Shown here: positions 1 to 9,800 of the stretch, one piece after another | Layout of the letters: every line of letters starts with the position of its first letter | How positions within the stretch are numbered: the first letter of the stretch is position 1 | Assembly: GCA_018970165.1 (NCBI GenBank) | Contig: JAGWWZ010000024.1 | Location: forward strand, 1 to 38,776 | Reading direction: 5' to 3' | DNA from: Planctomycetota bacterium | GTDB lineage: Bacteria > Planctomycetota > Planctomycetia > Pirellulales > Pirellulaceae | Length of the DNA stretch: 38,776 nt | Notes under the pieces: model-generated | Told to the model about the DNA's origin: nothing | Database searches by the model: none | Seen by the model: only the letters and a program-made list of their open reading frames with translations | Position numbers and translations under genes: made by a program

Positions 1-585
1 GCGGCCGAGGAAATGCAAAAGATCGCGGCCGTGGAACCGTTGACCGACTCGTACCTGCGCACCCCTTTGATGATCCTGTCATGGAAGCGCGGGATTTGGC
101 TGATCATCCTGTTCGTGGCTGCTCTTTCGACTGCTTTCGCCTTGCGCAATTACCAGACCGAGTTGGAGCTGTTTGATTGGCTCGTTCTGTTTATCCCGCT
201 CGTGATCAGCTGCGGAGGAAACTCGGGAAGTCAATCGTCCACTTTGATCATCTCGGCACTTGCGACCAAGGACATCGATCTATCGGACTGGGCCAAGATA
301 GTGAAGCGTGAATTGGTGATGGGATTAGTGCTCGGGGGTGCGATGGGTATCTTTGGTTACCTGTGCGCGCTGTTGCTAGCGCCCACACCGATCGATGCAC
401 TCGTTATTCCGGTGACGATTCTCTGCGTTGTGATTTGTGGGACCTGTATGGGAAGCATGCTCCCATTGATCTTCAAACGCTTCGGGTTGGACCCTGCCTT
501 GATGAGCAATCAGTTTGTTGCGGGGCTTAGCGATCTGCTCGGGATCCTGATCTATGTTCACATCGCGATGTTGTTCTTGGTATGA
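1..585 (+). CDS. mgtE: MgtE-type magnesium transporter, C-terminal part (5' end outside window)
   Basis: This is the membrane domain of an MgtE-family Mg2+ channel/transporter; the cytoplasmic N and CBS domains lie before the window. The frame is open from base 1. The fragment shows about four to five hydrophobic helices. It carries the family signature around residues 65-85 (FIPLVISCGGNSGSQSS, in which the GGN.GSQ core lines the pore) and a charged amphipathic stretch after it (DWAKIVKREL). It ends in a hydrophobic helix at the TGA of 583-585. The next gene starts inside this stop (ATGA), so the two are probably co-transcribed and translationally coupled. The family assignment is firm; the true start cannot be seen. 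Confidence 0.88.
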   Translation, partial: AAEEMQKIAAVEPLTDSYLRTPLMILSWKRGIWLIILFVAALSTAFALRNYQTELELFDWLVLFIPLVISCGGNSGSQSSTLIISALATKDIDLSDWAKIVKRELVMGLVLGGAMGIFGYLCALLLAPTPIDALVIPVTILCVVICGTCMGSMLPLIFKRFGLDPALMSNQFVAGLSDLLGILIYVHIAMLFLV

Positions 586-1901
586 GCGAGTGGATTCTGT
601 CCCCTTCCCATCGCCTGCGACAACGCACTTTCGATCCGATCGGCCACACGCTGAATCATCGCCAGGTCCTGTCGCCGACCGGAAGGTTCGCCTATTTCGA
701 TACCCGGAATGCGGATGCCGAGATCATCTCTACCGATCGCATCGGCCGGCTCGATTTGCAAAGCGGCAAGGTTGATTGGATCTATCGTGTTGTTGATCCC
801 AATCCGTTTGGTCCCGGGGTCGGCGCGGTGGCTTGCCATCCGCAGCGAGAACGATTGGTTTTCATACACGGGCTACCCCACTGCGGTCCCGATTATCCTT
901 ACCGCGCGACTCGCAGATTTGGGGCAATCCTCGATGTGCGACATCCATCGCCAACGTGGATCGAGCATGCGGAAGCCAGATGCCTTGCTCTAGCACCTCC
1001 CTACGGTGCCTTGCGAGGCGGAACGCATGCGCACAGTTGGTCTGTCGATGGACGTGCGATCAGCTTCACCTACAACGATGCGTGGGTCGAACAACAACAC
1101 CAATCAGGACATGGGCCTGCCGACTTGCGGACGGTGGGAGTGATGTGGTGCGACATGCGAGTCGAGGTCGCCTCGTCCAGCGGCGAAGTAGATCGCGGCG
1201 AGAATTTTTCCGGCAATGCTCATGCGATGATTATCGCGAAGGTGGATACCTACCCAGCACCCGGTTCCGATGCGATCGAATCGGCCCGCGAAGAGTGTTT
1301 CCTGGGACAAGGCAGTAATGCGATTGCGTTCATTGGACGAGTACGGAGCAATCGGGGTGAAGCCGTCGACGAAATCTTTGTCTCGCGTTGGCCGAATCAT
1401 CCTTGTTTGCCATCGGGCCTGTGCACTAGCGACTCCGATGGTCGTTTGGAGCCTCCTGCGTTTGTGACGACTGAACGAGTGACACGATCGGAGAACCGCC
1501 TCTTTCCCGGAATCAGCACCCCTCGTTCCTGGCTGCTCGCCTCGCCAGATGGTCACGGGGTCTATTGTCTAATGCGCGATGAGGCGGGAGTAGTACAAGT
1601 TGTGGAGGTCGATATCGGATCGGGTCGGATCGAGTATGTAACTCACTTGGCAACTTCGATCGACAGTCCGCTCGCCCTCGACCAGAGCGGGACTCGAATC
1701 TCCCTGGTGTCGGATGGTCGAATTGGAATTCTCGACTTGGCGTCACGCGAAGTGCGATGGAGTCCGGATTTGCGAGAGATTCTCGAGATCCCTTGGGGAG
1801 CAGTCCATTTTTTGCACGATGGACAAGAATGCCTGTTTCATGCTTATTCGCGAAATCAAACGCCGAAATGGCTACAACTCTGGACGTTGACCCTACACTG
1901 A
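582..1901 (+). CDS. DUF3748 family beta-propeller protein (YidR-like)
   Basis: A 439-residue protein that overlaps the stop of the Mg transporter by ATGA. It resembles the DUF3748/YidR family, which is predicted to fold as a WD40-like beta-propeller and has no established biochemical role. Supporting segments are an early SPTGRFAYFDTRN strand pair, the HPQRERLVFIHG stretch near residue 90, and the family-like block ALRGGTHAHSWSVDGRAISFTYND near residues 140-165 (given here in pieces: ALRGGTHAHSW, then ISFTYND). No signal peptide is visible, so it is probably cytoplasmic. I recognise the family from these motifs only; no substrate can be inferred. Coupling to a Mg2+ transporter is unexplained. 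Confidence 0.72.
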   Translation: MSEWILSPSHRLRQRTFDPIGHTLNHRQVLSPTGRFAYFDTRNADAEIISTDRIGRLDLQSGKVDWIYRVVDPNPFGPGVGAVACHPQRERLVFIHGLPHCGPDYPYRATRRFGAILDVRHPSPTWIEHAEARCLALAPPYGALRGGTHAHSWSVDGRAISFTYNDAWVEQQHQSGHGPADLRTVGVMWCDMRVEVASSSGEVDRGENFSGNAHAMIIAKVDTYPAPGSDAIESAREECFLGQGSNAIAFIGRVRSNRGEAVDEIFVSRWPNHPCLPSGLCTSDSDGRLEPPAFVTTERVTRSENRLFPGISTPRSWLLASPDGHGVYCLMRDEAGVVQVVEVDIGSGRIEYVTHLATSIDSPLALDQSGTRISLVSDGRIGILDLASREVRWSPDLREILEIPWGAVHFLHDGQECLFHAYSRNQTPKWLQLWTLTLH

Positions 1902-1942
1902 TAGGGAAGCGAGACAATCCATAAGCCCAGGGCGATACGGTC

Positions 1943-3646
1943 ATGAACAAGCGAAACGATGTCGGTGGCGTGGTCCATGTCTACCAAAAGTACAACCCCA
2001 CCGAGTTCCCAAGCCCACTGGCCGAACCCCCGGATTTGGTTTCCAACGCTTTTGAACACGCGTTGACTTATGGCAGTTATCGGGAACTGACCGAAGAGGA
2101 ATTGGCCCGCGCGGTTCATTTGGACCCGAGCCAGATTGCAGGCTTCGGCCCTAGCATCGACGCGTTGCGAGCGATGCTCGAAGAACGCAAGCGGAAGATA
2201 CTCGAGACCTATCAAGTCGATGGTCTAGATAAAAAGGCTCAGGATAGATACGACAAGCAATCGCGGCGCGTTCGGCCTCCTGCCAAGCTCAAGGGGCTCT
2301 TCGATCGAGCGGTGCGGCAGCAGCAAATCTATCTCCTCGAGCAGCTTTGGTATCAAACCGATCGAACGAATCCCGACTTGGCCAGTGATATCCTGCATTT
2401 GATGGAGACATTAGGGGACAAGTACCAAATCGACGAATTGCTCAGCAAGTACACCTTCACAGGCCGACAGCGTATCGACATGCCGGATGCGATCGAGGTC
2501 AAAAAGGAACTGGAGAAAATCGATGAGTTGCTCAAGCAACTCGAGGAGGCAGCCAAGACCGCGCAGATCGCTCTGATCGATATGGAAGCGTTGGCGGAGT
2601 TCGCACCGACTCAGGATCTCAACAACCTCGAAGAGATTCGGCAGCAGATCAACAACATGGTTCGGGAAATGGCCGAGCGACAGGGCTTGGAGCGAAACGA
2701 ATCAGGTGGTTTTCGATTGACTCCGAAAGCCTACAAGACATTCCAAGCGCAACTACTGGAACGGATCTTCTCGAATCTTCAAGCTTCCCGGAGCGGTCGA
2801 CACGCTGGTCGCATCATGGGGGATGGGAGTGTGGAATTGCCGAGTACCAAGCCTTACGAATTCGGGGACTCGATCGCCAACGTGGATGTCGTTCAATCGG
2901 TTATCAACGCCATGCTTCGACGACCCGATGAGCGGCCTGTTCGTCTCTCGAGCGACGACCTGGAGGTTTTTAAGACGCGAAACTCACCCAAGTGCGCCAC
3001 AATCGTCGTCATGGATATGAGTGGATCGATGCGATATGACGGGCAGTACATCAACGTCAAGCGGATGGCTCTCGCCCTGCAGGGATTGATTACGAGCGAG
3101 TATCCAGGCGACTTCCTGAGATTTATCGAAATGTTCACGTTCGCGAAACTGAGACGCCCCGGGGAGGTAGTCGATTTGATGCCCAAGCCGGTGACGATCC
3201 ACCAACCGGTCGTTCGGCTCAAAGCCGACATGAGTCGCGACAACATCAGCGAGTCGGATATCCCGCCCCACTTTACCAACATCCAACATGCGTTGAGGTT
3301 GGCCAGGCAAAACCTTGCCACCGCCGACACCCTCAACAAACAAATCGTACTCATCACCGATGGGTTGCCGACGGCTCACTTCGAGGAAGAGACGTTGTTC
3401 CTCCTCTATCCACCCGATCCGCGCACCGAACAGCAGACGATGCGCGAAGCGATTCTGTGCGCCAAGGATGGGATCACAATCAACATTTTCTTGGTCCCGA
3501 GTTGGTCGCAGTCGGAGGAGGATATCCGGTTCGCGTATCGCATGGCGGAACAGACCAAGGGGCGAGTCTTCTTCACTGCGGGTAAGGATCTCGATCGATT
3601 CGTTTTGTGGGACTACATCGATCGCAAGCGAGAGATCCTCGGATAG
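1943..3646 (+). CDS. VWA-domain protein with helical N-terminal region
   Basis: A 567-residue protein without a signal peptide. The C-terminal third is a von Willebrand factor A domain. A complete MIDAS start, DMSGSM, lies near residue 356, and the second acidic strand (ITDGLPTAH) lies near residue 470. The middle region is charged and probably forms coiled coil (around residues 185-220, rich in KKELEKIDELLKQLEE-type heptads). VWA proteins of this kind in bacteria usually act with a MoxR-type AAA+ ATPase, but no such ATPase is seen within the window. It starts 41 bp after the DUF3748 gene, so it may belong to the same transcript. The function is unknown beyond metal-dependent protein binding. 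Confidence 0.75.
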   Translation: MNKRNDVGGVVHVYQKYNPTEFPSPLAEPPDLVSNAFEHALTYGSYRELTEEELARAVHLDPSQIAGFGPSIDALRAMLEERKRKILETYQVDGLDKKAQDRYDKQSRRVRPPAKLKGLFDRAVRQQQIYLLEQLWYQTDRTNPDLASDILHLMETLGDKYQIDELLSKYTFTGRQRIDMPDAIEVKKELEKIDELLKQLEEAAKTAQIALIDMEALAEFAPTQDLNNLEEIRQQINNMVREMAERQGLERNESGGFRLTPKAYKTFQAQLLERIFSNLQASRSGRHAGRIMGDGSVELPSTKPYEFGDSIANVDVVQSVINAMLRRPDERPVRLSSDDLEVFKTRNSPKCATIVVMDMSGSMRYDGQYINVKRMALALQGLITSEYPGDFLRFIEMFTFAKLRRPGEVVDLMPKPVTIHQPVVRLKADMSRDNISESDIPPHFTNIQHALRLARQNLATADTLNKQIVLITDGLPTAHFEEETLFLLYPPDPRTEQQTMREAILCAKDGITINIFLVPSWSQSEEDIRFAYRMAEQTKGRVFFTAGKDLDRFVLWDYIDRKREILG

Positions 3647-3677
3647 TAGTTGGATCCCTGGAGGTACCGTTTGCAAC

Positions 3678-4238
3678 TCAGTTCGCTTTTGGGAAACTGA
3701 CCAGTCCGTATTTGAAGACGGTTTCAATACGCTGGAAGCCTACGGATCGGTATAGTTCGATTGCTCGAAGGTTATGGACGGTGACTTCGAGGGTCACATA
3801 GCGGCAGCCTGCGGCGTGAAAGCCGAGCAAGGCTTTTCGAATCAGTTCGCGACCGACCCCGCGACCGCGGGCGATGGGTACGACTCCAATATTTTGGATC
3901 GCCCCATGCACGGGCCCGTGACGGAGTCCCTGGATGGTCCCCAGCGGAGCCTCCCAAGGTGTGCCCGCCCTCTCGATCGCTAGCCACGTTGATTCCGGAA
4001 CAAAAGAGTTTTTTCCTGCAATGTCACGCATCAACTGGCGGCATCCTTCGCGGTCTGCCAGGCAGGGAAAGACGCTTCCGTCCATCTCATTTCGAAAGCT
4101 TTCCCATTTCGCCAAAGCGTGCATTCCCAGAAGCTTTGGATGCCAGGGCACGAAGGATATGTCGTCTCTTGCCGACCGCTCGGAGATTCGGCAAGGTAAA
4201 TCGACTCGCATCCGATAACGCTTGAAGAACACCGCCAT
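3678..4238 (-). CDS. GNAT family N-acetyltransferase
   Basis: A 186-residue protein when started at the ATG of 4238 (MAVFFKRYRM). An upstream ATG at 4307 would add 23 unlike residues, so I prefer 4238. The acetyl-CoA binding loop is clear as ARGRGVGRELI (R-x-x-G-x-G/A type). It is preceded by the beta strand GAIQNIGVVP and followed by LEVTVHNLRAIELYRSVGF, the usual GNAT beta5/alpha4/beta6 order. The N-terminal part (FVPWHPKLLGMHALAKW..F..E) is of the type seen in planctomycete GNAT proteins. The substrate is unknown. It is tail-to-tail with the VWA gene, with only 31 bp between the stops. Confidence 0.82.
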   Translation of the reverse strand: MAVFFKRYRMRVDLPCRISERSARDDISFVPWHPKLLGMHALAKWESFRNEMDGSVFPCLADREGCRQLMRDIAGKNSFVPESTWLAIERAGTPWEAPLGTIQGLRHGPVHGAIQNIGVVPIARGRGVGRELIRKALLGFHAAGCRYVTLEVTVHNLRAIELYRSVGFQRIETVFKYGLVSFPKAN

Positions 4239-4364
4239 ATCGTGTTTTACTGAATCGCAGAGTTGGCTTTCGGTTGGTTTCAATCGAATTCCCCGTCGCT
4301 TTGTCAACGCTCAAGTCTTATACTAAACCATGTAAGAAATCGAGGAAACTCTGGCGCACGAATC

Positions 4365-5612
4365 ATGTCGCAAAACCTATCATCTCGTCGCTTTCCACTT
4401 TCATTCCGTTCTCAAGGGATCTCAAAGTGTATCAAAGGGGTGTTGCTATTCGCTATCGCGATTGCCGCGAAAAGCGAAGCTTTGGCCGACGTCATCGAAC
4501 TTCGCGATGGCGGAGTTCTGGTTGGGAAAGTCTTGAACCCAACCGGCGGCCAGACAGTCCAAATCGAGACCGATGATGGATCGGTGATCGAAGTGGACCG
4601 TAAAATGGCACGTATCCGCATCTCCATGGATCGGGAACGGGAATACATCGACCGCGTAAAGCCTCGTGGTGATTCGCTCGAGGATCATCGCGCCGTGGTC
4701 GAGGAATGCATGAAAGACGGTTTGCAAACTCTGGCCAATGCTCACCGCGAACGAATCGTCGAACTCGATCCGAGCGATCGGCAATCCTGGGCACAACTCA
4801 AGTACTACAAGGAAGAAGCCTCTGGAAAGTGGATGCGTAATGAAGTGGTGATGTATCGACGCGGGAAGATCCAAGGTGAAAAGGGAAAGTGGTATACCTG
4901 GCAAGAAAAAGCCCTCATGGATCTGGATCAAAGGTACACCGAACTGCGTGTGGCCGCCGAGAAAGAACTTCAAGTACGACTTCGAGGCTTAGACGGGAAT
5001 CCAAAACAGCAATCGGAGGCCCAAGCCTATTTTCAAAATCTGAACGATCCGCTTGTGATCAACAAGCTGCTGAAATTATTCCGCGAGGATCGCTCCAAAG
5101 ATCGAGCGTTCTACATGAAATTGCTACAGCAGATGCCACCTCAATCGGTTGCTCCCGCGATGATTTCCATTGCGATGGAGGAGCAGGACATGACCTTTGT
5201 CAGTGAAGCGATGAACTCCTTGGAGTCTTCCGACGATGTCGTAAGAGAAATGGCCTTGGCCGCATTTGAAAAGAACCTCAAAAGCAATAAGACCAGAGAT
5301 CGCGCCGCCTACTGCATGTCGTTCATCGCGGATGAGCGATTCATCAGCATGCTGATTGGATCACTGTTATCCAGCGATGTGATCGTTCCATCGGGTCCAG
5401 CCCTCAATGCAGGTACGGGACGCGATGGAGGTGTCGGATTTAACGCCGGTGGGCAAAAACCGCAACGGCGCATAAACCAACACAAGCAAGTTTTGTCAAC
5501 TTTGTCGCAGTTGACCGGTCAGAACTTTGGCTTCGATGTGCAAGCTTGGCAATACTGGTTCGCAAAGACCTACGCTATCGAAAATCTCGATTTGCGACGC
5601 GATGAGTACTAA
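4365..5612 (+). CDS. Secreted HEAT-like repeat protein
   Basis: A 415-residue protein when started at ATG 4365. The frame is open from 4263, but the start at 4365 gives a normal signal peptide: basic residues up to K24, a hydrophobic core (GVLLFAIAIAA), and an ALA|D cleavage site near residue 41. A GAGGAA-like stretch lies about 18 bp upstream. The mature part begins with a small beta domain (VIELRDGGVLVGKV..., residues 42-75). Alpha-helical repeats of HEAT type follow (for example DDVVREMALAAFEKN near residue 305). It is probably periplasmic. No enzymatic motif is visible. It is followed after 12 bp by the ATP-grasp gene. Confidence 0.7.
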   Translation: MSQNLSSRRFPLSFRSQGISKCIKGVLLFAIAIAAKSEALADVIELRDGGVLVGKVLNPTGGQTVQIETDDGSVIEVDRKMARIRISMDREREYIDRVKPRGDSLEDHRAVVEECMKDGLQTLANAHRERIVELDPSDRQSWAQLKYYKEEASGKWMRNEVVMYRRGKIQGEKGKWYTWQEKALMDLDQRYTELRVAAEKELQVRLRGLDGNPKQQSEAQAYFQNLNDPLVINKLLKLFREDRSKDRAFYMKLLQQMPPQSVAPAMISIAMEEQDMTFVSEAMNSLESSDDVVREMALAAFEKNLKSNKTRDRAAYCMSFIADERFISMLIGSLLSSDVIVPSGPALNAGTGRDGGVGFNAGGQKPQRRINQHKQVLSTLSQLTGQNFGFDVQAWQYWFAKTYAIENLDLRRDEY

Positions 5613-5624
5613 CTCGAGGTTCGG

Positions 5625-6761
5625 TTGAAGGTCGCCATTCTCGAATACATCTGCAGTAGCGGCGTTTTCTGCCATGACGTTCCCGAGGATGCCAATACCC
5701 CTCTGAACGCATTGCTTGGTGAGGGTTATGCGATGCTCTCCGCATTGACCAATGATATGGTCGATGCAGGAGTGCATGTCTATTCGCCCCTCGAGCCGAC
5801 GATCGCCGCATTGCCGCGATGGCGAATGCGGACCGATTCTCAATCGACCTGGTCACCTATCCCGTACGACCTCCAACGCTCGGTGGATGATGTGGCGACT
5901 CACTGGATCGAATTGTCGCACGGTTGCGATGCGGCAATCGTTATCGCTCCCGAACTCGATGGAATCCTGCCTCGAATCATTGCTCGTCTACGAGATGCCG
6001 GAATCTCGGTCCTGGCCAGCGATGAACGGTTCCTGACAACTGCCTGTGACCAGTGGAGAACCTGCCAAACATGGCAAGCATCGGCAGTCAGACATCCCGA
6101 TACCTATTTGCTCGAAGAGTTCCTTCGCAATGCTGACCAACATCCCGATGATCGATGCTGGGTTCTCAAACGCCGCGACAGCGCAGGTTGCGTAGGGCTA
6201 CAGCGATTTGAAAGCGCCGGCGCGATTGTCAGCAAAGCTGCTCAGGATCGGGAGCTTCGGGATTCCGGCGACCGCTGGGTCGTCCAACCCTGGATTCCAG
6301 GGACCGCGGCTAGCTTGGCGATATTGTCCGGCGAGAGGAACCGAGTTTTGGGAGCGTTTGAGCAACAAATTGAGCCGGGGAATGGGGAAGATTCCACCGA
6401 AGAGGATTCCACCCAATGGGGCTACTGCGGTGGTTCCGGGCCCATTCCTGGCCTGACTCTCGTGGCCCTGGAACGCTTCGCCGACGATGTTCTCAGGGCA
6501 ATCCCAGGCAAGCCACAAGGCTGGATCGGCATCGATTTCATCATGGAACCTGATGGGCAATGGTGTGCCATCGAGGTCAATCCGCGTCTGACCACCAGTT
6601 ACCTCGGCTATCGAAAATGGTACGGCCATCGGTTGGCTGGAAGCTGGGCTAGCGGTCAGGATTTCGAACGAAGTGTAGATTCCGACCGTGGCAATTCACT
6701 GCCTCAAGACTTGCAAGAGTTTCCGCGAGTACGCTTTTCTGTCGAAGCGTTCGAGGGATAA
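5625..6761 (+). CDS. ATP-grasp ligase (MfnD/OrfY-like), TTG start
   Basis: A 378-residue protein starting at TTG 5625, preceded by GAGG at 5616-5619. The frame has no better start. The ATP-grasp fold is visible as VLKRRDSAGCVG (glycine-rich loop region, near residue 185), VVQPWIPGTAASL (near 222), and the metal-binding end segment GIDFIM...AIEVNPRLTTSYLGYR (near 305-330). The INPR-TTSY style ending and the N-terminal LL-EGYAML-AL segment resemble the group that includes archaeal tyramine-glutamate ligase MfnD. They also resemble the ATP-grasp protein found with tetrahydromethanopterin C1 genes in methylotrophs and planctomycetes. The substrate is an inference from resemblance. No other C1 gene lies in the window. 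Confidence 0.75.
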   Translation: MKVAILEYICSSGVFCHDVPEDANTPLNALLGEGYAMLSALTNDMVDAGVHVYSPLEPTIAALPRWRMRTDSQSTWSPIPYDLQRSVDDVATHWIELSHGCDAAIVIAPELDGILPRIIARLRDAGISVLASDERFLTTACDQWRTCQTWQASAVRHPDTYLLEEFLRNADQHPDDRCWVLKRRDSAGCVGLQRFESAGAIVSKAAQDRELRDSGDRWVVQPWIPGTAASLAILSGERNRVLGAFEQQIEPGNGEDSTEEDSTQWGYCGGSGPIPGLTLVALERFADDVLRAIPGKPQGWIGIDFIMEPDGQWCAIEVNPRLTTSYLGYRKWYGHRLAGSWASGQDFERSVDSDRGNSLPQDLQEFPRVRFSVEAFEG

Positions 6762-6824
6762 TGGGCTAGATGCCAGTGAGCACCTACCTACCTTACCTAC
6801 CCCTGCCTTCACTCAAGTCCCACC

Positions 6825-9800
6825 ATGACTGCTAATCGTCAAGTTCGTCTCTCGCTGATCGCGATGGTCTGCTCCGGTGTTGCTCTCTCCGGTGTTGCTT
6901 ATGGCGAGGAATCGCCAGACTTTCGGACGCAGATCCAACCCATCCTGGCAGAGCATTGTTCGCAATGTCATGGCGTGGACCAAACAACCCGAGAAGGAGG
7001 CTTAAGACTCGATCTGCGGGCTAGCGCATTGCAAGGAGGGGATTCGGGTAGCGCTGCGATTGTTCCTGGAAAATCATCCGAGAGTGAATTGCTTCGCCGT
7101 ATCCACTCTCAAGATCCCGACGAAGTGATGCCGCCCCCCTCTCTGAAGAAGCCGCTGTCCGATCCGCAGAAGGAATTGCTCAAGCGATGGATCGATTCCG
7201 GGGCGAACTACCAAGAGCATTGGGCGTTTGTTCCGCCTCAGATGCCTCAGGTGAAACTCGATCAACCTATCCATAGCAAGACCTACCGCACTGCCGTCGA
7301 TTGGCTGATCGCCGACACGCTCCATCGCAAAGGATGGAAATCGAACGGACCAGCGGAGAATTGGGAACTGTGCCGCAGAGTCTACCTCGATATCATCGGT
7401 GTCCCTCCAACACCGGAACAACTCGAAGCATTTGCCAAGGACGGATTGGAGGCCACGATCGATCGCTTGATGGCGGATGAACGTTATGGAGAAAAATGGG
7501 CCCGCCCCTGGTTGGATGTCGCGAGATATTCAGACACCAACGGTTACGAAAAGGATCTGCAGCGCGACCAATGGGCTTGGCGAGATTGGGTGATCGACGC
7601 GATCAATCGCGATATGCCCTACGATCAATTTGTCATCGAACAAATCGCAGGGGATCTGCTCCCCGGCGCGGGGCAAGATCAAATGATCGCCACCGGATTC
7701 CTTCGCAACAGCATGATCAACGAAGAAGGGGCCATCGTTCCAGAACAATTCAGGATGGTCGAAATGTTCGACCGCATGGACTGCGTTGGAAAGGCGGTTC
7801 TCGGTTTGTCGATCCAATGCGCCCAGTGCCACTCCCATAAATTCGACCCGATCACCCACGATGAATACTACGGATTGTTCTCGTTCCTCAACAACAGCTA
7901 TGAAGCCAAATCGTGGGTCTACACGCCAGAGCAACAGGCGGTCATTCGCGATGTGCGCGATTCTATCGCCAAAGAAGTCGAATCGTACCGGCAATCGCAT
8001 GCTTCATGGCGCGAAGATCTCCGGACCTGGCGCGCTTCAGTGCTCGCGGCGAGACCCCAATGGACCCCCCTGCGCGCTGAGTTGCTTGAAACGGTCAGCG
8101 GCTTGAACCACCCGGTGCAGGAAGCGGATGAATCGATTTTGATGGTCGGCCATTGGAGCAACGATGTTTTCATGATCGCTCCTGCAACAATGGATCGCAT
8201 CACTGGTCTGCAGTTCGAGATCCTGACCCATGGCGAACTACCATTCCGAGGTCCGGGCCGAAGCGGTATCGGCACGTGGGAGTTGCGCGAGCTCGAACTC
8301 TTATTGAAGCGCCCCGGGAGCGAAACATGGGAGAAGATCAAGCTCGCATCGGCCACCGCCGACTACTCAAATCCGGATACGAAATCCGCAGACGGCAAAA
8401 ATGCTTCAGGGCCCGTAGCCTATTTGATCGATGGCAAAGATGAGAATGTTTGGAAGGCCGATCGCGGACTCGGGCTGCGGAACCAGTCGTCGGTCGCCGT
8501 GGTGCAATTGGAGACGCCGCTCGAAGGGGTGAAAGACTGCAAGCTGAAGATTGTCTGGCGACAGGGGGATATGGTCGGATCCTGCCGCATCAGTGTGACC
8601 GACACACCTCAGCCGACTGCGCCAACGATCGATCACGATGCAATGCTCGACATGGTCCACCACGGTTCGAGTGAAACCATCAGTGAGAAAGAGTTCTTTG
8701 CATGGCTAAACACGCGCGACGATGCGACCGCGCAGCGCGATGCGATCGCTTCCCACTGGAAACGATTTCCAAACGCTAAAACCAGCGTGCTACATCTCGC
8801 GGAACGAGAATCGGAACGTGCGCGGCCGACTTACCTGTTGCAGAGAGGCAATTGGGATCAACCCCTCGAGCCGGCTCGCCCGATGATGCTCACGAGCTTT
8901 CATCCGCCGAAGAATCAAGACGAACCGGCTCGATTGAAGTTTGCTCGCTGGCTGGTCGATCGCGACTCCCCACTCACCGCGCGCGTCGCTGTGAATCGCA
9001 TTTGGCAAAACGTATTCGGTGAAGGGCTGGTCGAAACCGCGGAGGATTTCGGAACCCGGGCTCCCATTCCCGAGTATTTGAATGTCCTCGACGTTCTCGC
9101 GATCGAATTGATGACCCATGGTTGGAGTCAAAAACAATTGCTCAAGTCGATCTTGATGACCGATGCCTATCAACGGAGCGCGCAATCGACGGCGGAGTTG
9201 CTCGAAGTAGATCCGAGGAATCGTTGGCTGACGCGAGGACCTCGTTTCCGCTGCGATGCCGAATCGATAAGGGACATTGTGCTGAGCGCTGCGGGATTGC
9301 TGCACCACAAGGTCGGTGGCCCCAGCGTCATTCCCCCCGTTCCGCAAAACGTATTGGACTACAACTTTATATATCCGGGTTATTGGCAAGCTGCGCCCGC
9401 CCCTGAGCGATATCGGCGAGCTGTATACATGTTCCGCAAGCGATCGATGCCCGATCCGGTTCTCAATGCCTTTGATGCGCCCAATGGCGACTTGTCCTGC
9501 GCTCGGCGAATGCGATCGAACACATCCCTCGCAGCGCTGACGGGACTGAATGAACCCATCTTTGTCGAAGCAGCCCAAGGATTGGCGCTGAGGGTTCTTC
9601 GCGAAACTCCAGGCGACGATGCGAAGAGATTGCAACGTGCCTATCTCCTTTCGACATCGAGATTGCCAAATTCGGAGGAACAACAGGCAATGTTGGACTT
9701 CATCCAACTGCAGCGCAAGCGATTGGCCGATGGTTGGCTCAATCCTCGCGAGATCGTGACCGGCGACCCATCCAAAATGGCAAGTTTGCCTGAAGGAACA

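Noticed and set aside
6782-6802. Run of CCTA/CCTTAC repeats upstream of the DUF1549/DUF1553 gene as a binding site
   Set aside because: It is an irregular, simple pyrimidine-rich repeat. Nothing marks it as a regulatory site.
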